DNA of 12,176 nucleotides from JBBRCE01 sp038205115 (GTDB lineage Bacteria > Planctomycetota > Planctomycetia > Pirellulales > JBBRCE01), in contig JBBRCE010000091.1 in NCBI GenBank assembly GCA_038205115.1, positions 1-12,176 of the forward strand. Reading direction: 5' to 3'. This document shows, piece by piece, positions 7,501 through 12,176 of the stretch. Within the stretch, counting starts at the first letter, position 1; each line of letters opens with the position of its first letter. The notes under the pieces are model-generated. The model was not told the origin of the DNA. It searched no databases and saw nothing but the letters and a program-made list of their open reading frames with translations. Made by a program: the position numbers and the translations under genes.

Positions 7501-7818
7501 GGCACCTTCAACTCCAACAAAATGACTGGCCCGGTAGTATACCGCCAACAGCCCCGGTGCTGCTAGTGGTGGTTTTTGGACAAATCGCGTAAGAAACGCG
7601 CGTCACGACGCAGACCGCCACCGCCGCCGATCCAGCCGTCGCCCGCCCGCTGGTAAAAACGCCTCACCCGGCCGCCAGTGCGCCCGTTGGCGACGCTGCT
7701 AGCGTCGGCGGTTACGGCTTTCCTGCACCGATCGGTTGCTCTAACTCTGATAGCTTGGCTAGCGAGTAAATCCAACCGCCCGCGACGATTGCCGGGTTCA
7801 CTCCTGCGCTTCGTCCGA
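7501..7818. other. Intergenic region upstream of rpmG (318 bases), small hairpin and repeated GCTAGCG
   Basis: I see no convincing gene here; open frames through it are Arg/Gly-rich or shadows. It presumably holds the rpmG promoter and the end of the upstream exported-protein gene. A 7-bp perfect stem with a 3-base loop, CGACGCT-GCT-AGCGTCG, spans 7691-7707. It lacks a T tract on either side, so it is not a clear terminator. The heptamer GCTAGCG occurs at 7698-7704 and again at 7758-7764. No -35/-10 pair could be assigned with confidence. Confidence 0.4.
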
Positions 7819-8448
7819 CTAGGGCTTGATAAGAGCATGCGTCTGACTGGCAAGCCGCTCGTACAGCGCACCGAAGGCTCGGGCGTCCGATTCACGATAG
7901 AGCTTGAGACCCGCAGCGCGGCTTTCGTACAAATGCAAGATCGTTTTTCCCTTCCAGACCACCTCGATCGAGCGCGACCCGAGGTGGTAGCGTGTGCCGA
8001 CCAACCCGACTTCCGGACCTTCTCCCTTGCCGGATTCAATTTCGATCGCCTTGCCGTCCAGCAGATCCTTGCAAATGTCTTTCGAGTCGAACGCGTGCGA
8101 TTCGACCCGTCGATAGGTGGTCTGGTCCTTGTTGGATTTCGCCACCACGCGGTGCACCTCGTTGGCGGTGAATTCCCACGTCTCTTTCAGTTCGTCCACG
8201 GCAGACTCGCCAGCAGGCTTTGCGTCGGCGGCCCCCAGACAGGCCGCAATCCGGACGATCATGCCCTCGGGCAGTGAACCGGCCGCCCGGCCTTTTTCGA
8301 GCAGCGCGCCGACATCCGTCGCCCCGGTTGACTCTTCGGCTTTGGTAAGATCGTCCGCTGCCAAAAGCGGGCCTTGAAAGGCGAGCAAGACAGCGAAAAT
8401 TGTCGTTGCGCAAATCATCATTGCATAAAGCGTTGCGGTGAATTTCAT
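7819..8448 (-). CDS. Unrecognised exported protein with signal peptide
   Basis: The protein has 209 residues. The N-terminus MKFTATLYAMM leads into a long hydrophobic stretch and then GPLLAADD, a convincing Sec signal peptide with cleavage near LAA-DD. The mature part is about 175 residues, mixed and charged, with two cysteines (AACLGA and DICKDL). The second half alternates charged and hydrophobic residues in a way that suggests beta strands (TWEFTANEVHRVV, GTRYHLGSRSIEVVWKG), ending RLASQTHALIKP. I recognise no family or catalytic motif. An ATG six codons upstream (8466, MRVIEF) is an equally possible start. The open frame runs to 8661, but that extension is not signal-like. The gaps to hinT (369 bases) and rpmG (318 bases) suggest it is transcribed alone. 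Confidence 0.72.
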   Translation of the reverse strand: MKFTATLYAMMICATTIFAVLLAFQGPLLAADDLTKAEESTGATDVGALLEKGRAAGSLPEGMIVRIAACLGAADAKPAGESAVDELKETWEFTANEVHRVVAKSNKDQTTYRRVESHAFDSKDICKDLLDGKAIEIESGKGEGPEVGLVGTRYHLGSRSIEVVWKGKTILHLYESRAAGLKLYRESDARAFGALYERLASQTHALIKP

Positions 8449-8817
8449 AAACTCGATAACTCGCATTCTAAATGACTTTTCACGTTTTGGAAAACCAGGA
8501 TTTCGGCCATTCCAGCCAAGCCAGTTCGACGGCGCGATGGCCGTGGCAGGACGCAAAATTGCGTGTCGCTCAGCGCTCTGGGAGAACGGCATTGGCGGAC
8601 TGACCCGCGTCAGACTCAGCAATAAGACGCGCTCCGCAATCAATAAGTTCCGCATGGGCAAACGCCCCGGAAAGATATTCGCGGGGCAAACGGAAACCTA
8701 TGGCGCTTGCTGCGGTGACCGAGAATGCGGTTGCGATGACAAACCGGCCTCATCGCCCGAAACTGTTTTTTTAACAACTCCCTCCATCCCACCCGGCCCT
8801 TTCGTCTCTCTCCCTAG
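8449..8817. other. Intergenic region between hinT and the exported-protein gene (369 bases)
   Basis: No gene is supported. It should contain the 3' end of the hinT transcript and the promoter of the exported-protein gene. One perfect 6-bp stem, GCCCCG (8664-8669) with CGGGGC (8682-8687) around a 12-base loop, lies about 130 bases beyond the hinT stop. On the - strand it is followed by GTTTGCCC rather than a T run, so it is at best a weak terminator. It is flanked on both sides by the short direct repeat GCAAAC. Confidence 0.35.
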
Positions 8818-9159
8818 TCAGCCCGGCGGCCAAGCCATCTGCCGCCCGGCAAGCAAGTGGAAGTGCAGGTGATCGACGCTTTGGCCACCATCGCGCCCGC
8901 AGTTGACCACCACGCGATATCCATCGTCCAAGCGGAGTTGCCGGGCCAGGTTGCGAATGGCCAGCCACAAATGGGCCATCAACGGTCCGTCGGCGTCGGC
9001 CAGTGCGTCCAGGTTGGCAATTTCTTGCTTGGGAATCACCAGCACGTGAGTCGGCGCCTGGGGCGTGACGTCGTGAAACGCCAGGCAATACTCGTCTTCG
9101 TAAATGATGGCTGCCGGAATTTCGCGGTCGATGATGCGTTTGAAAATTGTTTTGGCCAT
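8818..9159 (-). CDS. hinT: HIT-family (HinT-like) purine nucleoside phosphoramidase
   Basis: The 113 residues match the usual length of HinT/PKCI-type HIT proteins. The histidine triad HLHFH (97-101) sits within GGQSVDHLHFHLLAGR and is followed by the typical ending MAWPPG. The N-terminus TIFKRIIDREIPAAIIYED and the middle HVLVIPKQEI are also classic. Such cytoplasmic enzymes hydrolyse adenosine phosphoramidates and lysyl-AMP through a nucleotidylated histidine. The symbol is given by family; the physiological substrate is not shown. The frame stays open upstream to 9564, inside the antisense of the transporter gene, but homology starts at MAKTIF (9159). No clear Shine-Dalgarno is present. 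It lies 83 bases after the MFS gene on the same strand and may be co-transcribed with it. Confidence 0.94.
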   Translation of the reverse strand: MAKTIFKRIIDREIPAAIIYEDEYCLAFHDVTPQAPTHVLVIPKQEIANLDALADADGPLMAHLWLAIRNLARQLRLDDGYRVVVNCGRDGGQSVDHLHFHLLAGRQMAWPPG

Positions 9160-9184
9160 GTGATTGGGATCCAATTGTGCGACT

Positions 9185-9241
9185 GGTTGCCCGTGTCTGT
9201 TGCTCAGCGATTTTTGCGATTCGATAGAAGCTACGGCAACC
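9185..9241 (-). other. 7-bp perfect inverted repeat immediately after the MFS stop codon
   Basis: GGTTGCC (9185-9191) pairs with GGCAACC (9235-9241) around 43 bases. On the transcribed - strand the stem begins one base after the MFS stop codon and ends 25 bases before the hinT start. The long loop and the lack of a following T tract argue against a simple terminator. It could be a chance match. Confidence 0.2.
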
Positions 9242-9242
9242 G

Positions 9243-10625
9243 TTAGCTGAGCGACGCCTGCGTGCCGAGAATGGGACGCCGCATGAACAGGCTCAAAATC
9301 ACAGTGCCTAGCAGCAGCCCGGTGGAAATGTAAAAAGCCGGGTCGATGCTTTTGTACTGATCTTCGATGTAGCCGGCGGCGAGCGGCATCAAAAACGCCA
9401 GTCCCCAGCCCAAAAACACCAGGCCATATTTCAACCCGAGATCCTTGGCGCCAAAGTAGTCGGCCGTCATGGCGGGCAACAATGCCAATCCGCCGCCATA
9501 TTGCCAGTAGGCCACACCGATGGCCAAAAACAGCAGCGTCGGGTTTTTCTCGTGCATGATCCAAGGCGTGACGGCCATGCAGGCGGCGGAAATCAATCCA
9601 TTGATCCAGTAGGCGCGCATGCGACCGATTTTATCGGAGTAAATGCCCGTTCCCACACGGCCGGCGGCATTGACGAACCCGCCAAACGCGGCCAGCAGCC
9701 AGGTGTTCTTCGCCAGCAGGTCGATTTCTTTGCCAACGTCGGTCAAAATTTTTGTCGCGTTGCCGATCACCAGCAGGCCCGACTGCGCCGAGCCGATGAA
9801 CATCACCAACAGCGCATAAAATTGCCAGGTGCCGAGCATGCCGCGGACAGTCCAGTTGATTTCGCGCTCTGGCGGCGCGGCCATGGTTTGATTCGCCAGC
9901 GTTGGACCCGGCGGAATGTAACCGGCAGGCGGCTCGGAGAGAAATTGCCCTGCCACAATGATCACCACCGCAAACAGGCAGCCCAAGCCGATGAAGCTGC
10001 CGGAGAGTCCGTAATTTCGAATCAAGTAGCCGGCCAGCGGCGCAATATAAATGGCCGCCGCGCCGAATCCAGCGACCACAATGCCAACAATCAGTCCGCG
10101 ACGATGCGGACCAAACCACTTGACGGCGGCGGGAGTGGCCGCGGCGTAGCCCAGGCCCATGCCAATTCCGCCGAACAGTCCGAAGCCTAAAATCAAACCG
10201 AGGTAGCTCTTCATTAGTCCGGCCAGCACGCAGCCACCGCCCAGGAACAGGCCGCTGCCCGTGGCGCCCCAGCGCGGACCAAATCGATCCTGCACGCGGC
10301 CACCGGGGATCATGCACAAAGCAAACACCAATCCGCACAGCGAATAAGCAACCGTGGCTTGCGTGCCGGACAAATAAACCCAACCCGCATTGAGCGAGGG
10401 CATCTCGGCGCCAATCCGTTCCGGATGCCCTTTGGGAAACAGCAAGTCGCTTTTCCAAACGCTCCAGGCGTAGAGAATGCCCAGGCAGAGATTGACCGTC
10501 ACGCCGGCCATGGTCACGATCCAACCGCGCAGCGGAACGCGCGAAGCCGGTTGCAACAGGGCTGCGCCGCGTTGCCGGTCGGTTGGAAATTCGGAACGCG
10601 ATGACGAAGGGAGTGATTCAGACAT
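9243..10625 (-). CDS. MFS transporter, oxalate/formate antiporter (OFA) type
   Basis: A 460-residue inner-membrane protein with about 12 hydrophobic segments. The first segment, RGWIVTMAGVTVNLCLGILY (33-52), followed by AWSVWKS, is characteristic of the OFA group of the major facilitator superfamily (OxlT, YhjX and lactate-permease-like proteins). The MFS loop 2-3 signature GGRVQDRFGPR lies at 108-118, and its second-half counterpart AGRVGTGIYSDKIGRMR at 321-337. A hydrophilic linker (about 230-262, rich in Pro and Glu) separates the two six-helix halves. The substrate is probably a small monocarboxylate or dicarboxylate anion, but it cannot be read from sequence. The start is MSESLPSSS at 10625. 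An upstream ATG at 10748 would overlap the Trm112-like gene and add an Arg-rich tail unlike the family. No Shine-Dalgarno is apparent. It follows the Trm112-like gene by 73 bases. Confidence 0.92.
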   Translation of the reverse strand: MSESLPSSSRSEFPTDRQRGAALLQPASRVPLRGWIVTMAGVTVNLCLGILYAWSVWKSDLLFPKGHPERIGAEMPSLNAGWVYLSGTQATVAYSLCGLVFALCMIPGGRVQDRFGPRWGATGSGLFLGGGCVLAGLMKSYLGLILGFGLFGGIGMGLGYAAATPAAVKWFGPHRRGLIVGIVVAGFGAAAIYIAPLAGYLIRNYGLSGSFIGLGCLFAVVIIVAGQFLSEPPAGYIPPGPTLANQTMAAPPEREINWTVRGMLGTWQFYALLVMFIGSAQSGLLVIGNATKILTDVGKEIDLLAKNTWLLAAFGGFVNAAGRVGTGIYSDKIGRMRAYWINGLISAACMAVTPWIMHEKNPTLLFLAIGVAYWQYGGGLALLPAMTADYFGAKDLGLKYGLVFLGWGLAFLMPLAAGYIEDQYKSIDPAFYISTGLLLGTVILSLFMRRPILGTQASLS

Positions 10626-10698
10626 CAGACGACTCGTTGGGCGAGCGGAGTGTGTTTTGGAGGTGTATTTCCGATGGACGGAGCTAACGCGTCGACGT

Positions 10699-10983
10699 TC
10701 AACCGCTGGGCGAATGCGCCGCGAGTTGGTCGAGCGGAATGGCTTCATCGATCAGCAAGATGGGAATCTCGTGATCGACCTTGTAAACCAGTTGCCGATC
10801 CGCGCGGACCAGCGCCGCGCTGAGCGGCTTTTCAATCGCCTGGCCGGCGCGGTTCTTCAGGCGGCGGGCCGCAATGGCTGCGTTCAGCGACTCCAGCAGC
10901 ACTACATCCGCGAGCTCCAATTTGGAACCGTTTTCCGGACATCGCAGCATTTCTAAAAACTCGGCGCGAATTGAAGCAGGCAC
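10699..10983 (-). CDS. Trm112-like small protein (UPF0434/YcaR relative)
   Basis: The protein has 94 residues from a GTG start. FLEMLRCPENGSKLEL near the N-terminus, then a helical middle (LNAAIAARRLKNRAG), then ALVRADRQLVYKVDHEIP and ILLIDEAIPLD match the Trm112 fold. The last part corresponds to the LAFPLRDGIPVLL strand pair of E. coli YcaR. In eukaryotes and archaea Trm112 activates methyltransferases; bacterial members are small proteins of mostly unknown role. Only one cysteine (C15) remains of the zinc site, and an extra middle segment lengthens it over YcaR (60 residues). GTG 10983 is chosen because GGAG lies 9 bases upstream and the family match begins just after. ATG 11022 (MPICRLH) is the alternative and lacks a ribosome site. 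A methyltransferase partner is not visible nearby. Confidence 0.8.
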   Translation of the reverse strand: MPASIRAEFLEMLRCPENGSKLELADVVLLESLNAAIAARRLKNRAGQAIEKPLSAALVRADRQLVYKVDHEIPILLIDEAIPLDQLAAHSPSG

Positions 10984-11688
10984 GGATCTGAACTCCACCG
11001 GGTGCAGGCGGCAAATGGGCATTGAACAGCGGCGAGCGAACAGGCGTGGCGCGAGCGGTATAAATCCGCTTACGCCGCCAGCGCCGGCCGATGGCTCCTT
11101 AGCCTGTTGCATGGCGAAGAAAAGATCAAGACGCTAGCGGCGAGAATTTGCCCGAAGACGAGCGCGGCGGCCAATTCCGATTCAAGCGTTTCGCCCGATT
11201 GTGCCGATTGGAGTTTTTGCGGGCTAAACAAATTGGGGCCGCGCTCTCGAACGACTCTCAACTGGCACAATTGATCCAGAAATCCGCTTCCCTGACGTGT
11301 GGAAAATGGCCTTATGGCGATCGGAACGTTCCCACCGACAAATCGTTCTAGCTCGCTCAGATGGGGGCTCTAAGGACATTCGGAATCGGCCGTATCTAGC
11401 GAGGCGAAACCTGCTGTCGGATGCCACTTGCGAACCTTGCTCCGCAAAAAAACGCTGTTTTTCATTCCGTCCACGCTGGCTGGATTTGACCGCTCAATAA
11501 CAGTTTTGCAGGCAGGCAGAGTCCACTTTGTTCACGAACTCTTTCGCTTGACGCATGACTAAAGTGTCGTAACGGGTAATTGCACGGCAAACGCATCTTA
11601 ATTAGCAACAGTATTTCGAGCGAGTTGAAAGAATCAAGGGGCCTTGCCTGAATGACTCTGGGGAACACGTTTTCCACGGAGATATTTT
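10984..11688. other. Long region without a recognisable gene (about 700 bases)
   Basis: It holds the leader of the Trm112-like gene and, toward the right, presumably the left end of the insertion sequence. Open frames in it are short (under about 90 codons), differ between strands without a coding look, and match no family I know. A small stem, AAAAAC-GCT-GTTTTT, lies at 11448-11462. Another GCTAGCG occurs at 11133-11139. The terminal inverted repeat and target duplication of the IS could not be defined, because the right end of the element is outside the window. Confidence 0.4.
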
Positions 11689-12176
11689 ATGGCTTCGCCG
11701 CTGGTTGCAGTTTTTTCGAACTTTGTAACTCTTGCCGATCCACGCGCCGGCATGACTTGCTGGAGATCGTCGCGGTGGCACTGTGCGCCACCATTGCTGG
11801 CGCCGATTCTTGGATGGATGTGCAGCGATTCGGCCAGGCGCGGCTGACGTGACTGCAAACGTTTTTGAAACTCGAGCACGGCATCCCATCGCACGATACC
11901 TTCGGCCGCGTGCTGGCCGCGCTCGATCCGGCGCAACTGCTGGCTTGCACCCGGCAGTGGTTGTTGGATCTGAATCGCGCGGTCGGCCGCCACATCGCCA
12001 TCGACGGCAAAACGCTGCGCGGCTCGCACGACAAAGCGGCCGGTCAGAATCCGCTGCATCTGGTTTCGGCCTGGTCCAGCGACGCCCGGCTGACGCTGGG
12101 GCAAGTCGCCGTGGATTGCAAATCCAACGAAATCACGGCCATTCCGCTGCTGTTGGAACTGCTCGATTTGCGTGGC
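11689..12176 (+). pseudogene. ISAs1-family transposase, frameshifted, with internal stop; 3' end outside window
   Basis: Encodes part of a DDE transposase of the ISAs1 (H-repeat) type. It starts at ATG 11689 with GGAG 7 bases upstream, reading MASPLVAVFSN and then LADPR. At about 11742-11747 the family match moves to another frame and continues TRRHDLLEIVAVALC, GADSWMDVQRFGQARLT. Relatives normally have a few residues between DPR and RRH, so a short deletion of a length not divisible by three is likely. At 11850-11852 a TGA stands where relatives have Trp (ARLT-stop-LQTFL); a single change from TGG explains it. The same frame then stays open to the window end with GIPSHDTFGRVLAALDP, AIDGKTLRGSHDKAAG (the catalytic Asp is codon 12003-12005), LHLVSAW and KSNEITAIP. 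The remaining catalytic residues lie beyond the window. Two independent lesions make it non-functional unless the assembly is wrong. Confidence 0.9.
11689..12176 (+). mobile_element. Remnant of an ISAs1-family insertion sequence (boundaries undefined)
   Basis: The transposase reading described for this interval identifies the element. Its left terminal repeat should lie a little upstream of 11689, but without the right end I could not pair it. The given limits are those of the recognisable coding part only. Confidence 0.75.

Noticed and set aside
7790..7815. GGGTTCACTCC, resembling a tRNA T-loop
   Set aside because: The flanking bases do not form a 5-bp T stem, and no acceptor or anticodon arm could be drawn around it.
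7563..8039. 158-codon - strand open frame overlapping the exported-protein gene
   Set aside because: It is an Arg/Ser-rich frame overlapping the 3' half of a gene with a clear signal peptide, and no family is recognisable.
8664..8687. GCCCCG/CGGGGC hairpin as a hinT terminator
   Set aside because: It is about 130 bases past the stop codon and has no T tract on the - strand, so it is not called a terminator.
9160..9564. Longer - strand start for the HIT protein (248 codons)
   Set aside because: The extension lies within the transporter coding region in another frame and lacks any HIT-family similarity before MAKTIF.
11070..11427. Small open frames on both strands in the gene-free region
   Set aside because: All are 60-70 codons, overlap one another in conflicting frames, and have neither ribosome sites nor family resemblance.

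Overview
The window reads like an ordinary chromosomal segment of a planctomycete, most likely from the Pirellulales side of the phylum. This placement is inference from several protein features. Base composition is moderately GC-rich by eye. The bL33 protein keeps only one cysteine of the usual zinc site. The valyl-tRNA synthetase carries two extra segments compared with E. coli. The Trm112-like protein is of a long form, and few genes have a clear Shine-Dalgarno sequence. No single trait proves the assignment.

Layout on the + strand: the last 37 codons of an unknown protein (1-114), then a leader holding a possible H-type RNA pseudoknot (145-179), then valS (328-3396). The valS-DUF885 gap holds a tandem AT-rich palindrome (3411-3447) and a large imperfect hairpin built from CGCRAAG-type units (3446-3531). 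A secreted DUF885 zinc-peptidase-like gene follows (3603-5351).

All genes from 5375 to 10983 lie on the - strand. Read in transcription order they are a Trm112-like small protein (10699-10983), an OFA-type MFS transporter (9243-10625), a HinT-like HIT protein (8818-9159), an unrecognised exported protein (7819-8448), rpmG for ribosomal protein bL33 (7336-7500) and recJ (5375-7141). RecJ and DUF885 converge with 23 bases between their stop codons. The first three - strand genes have gaps of 73 and 83 bases and could share a transcript; the rest have longer gaps.

The right end (10984-11688) is about 700 bases without a recognisable gene. It leads into an ISAs1-family transposase on the + strand (from 11689, cut by the window edge). 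That gene is broken by an N-terminal frameshift/deletion and by an in-frame TGA.

Most of the content is housekeeping: tRNA charging, translation, DNA repair and nucleotide-phosphoramidate hydrolysis. I found no defence system, biosynthetic cluster, CRISPR array or tRNA/rRNA gene. The observations most worth a second look are the pseudoknot-shaped leader of valS, the CGCRAAG hairpin repeat, the two ValRS insertions and the decayed insertion sequence.
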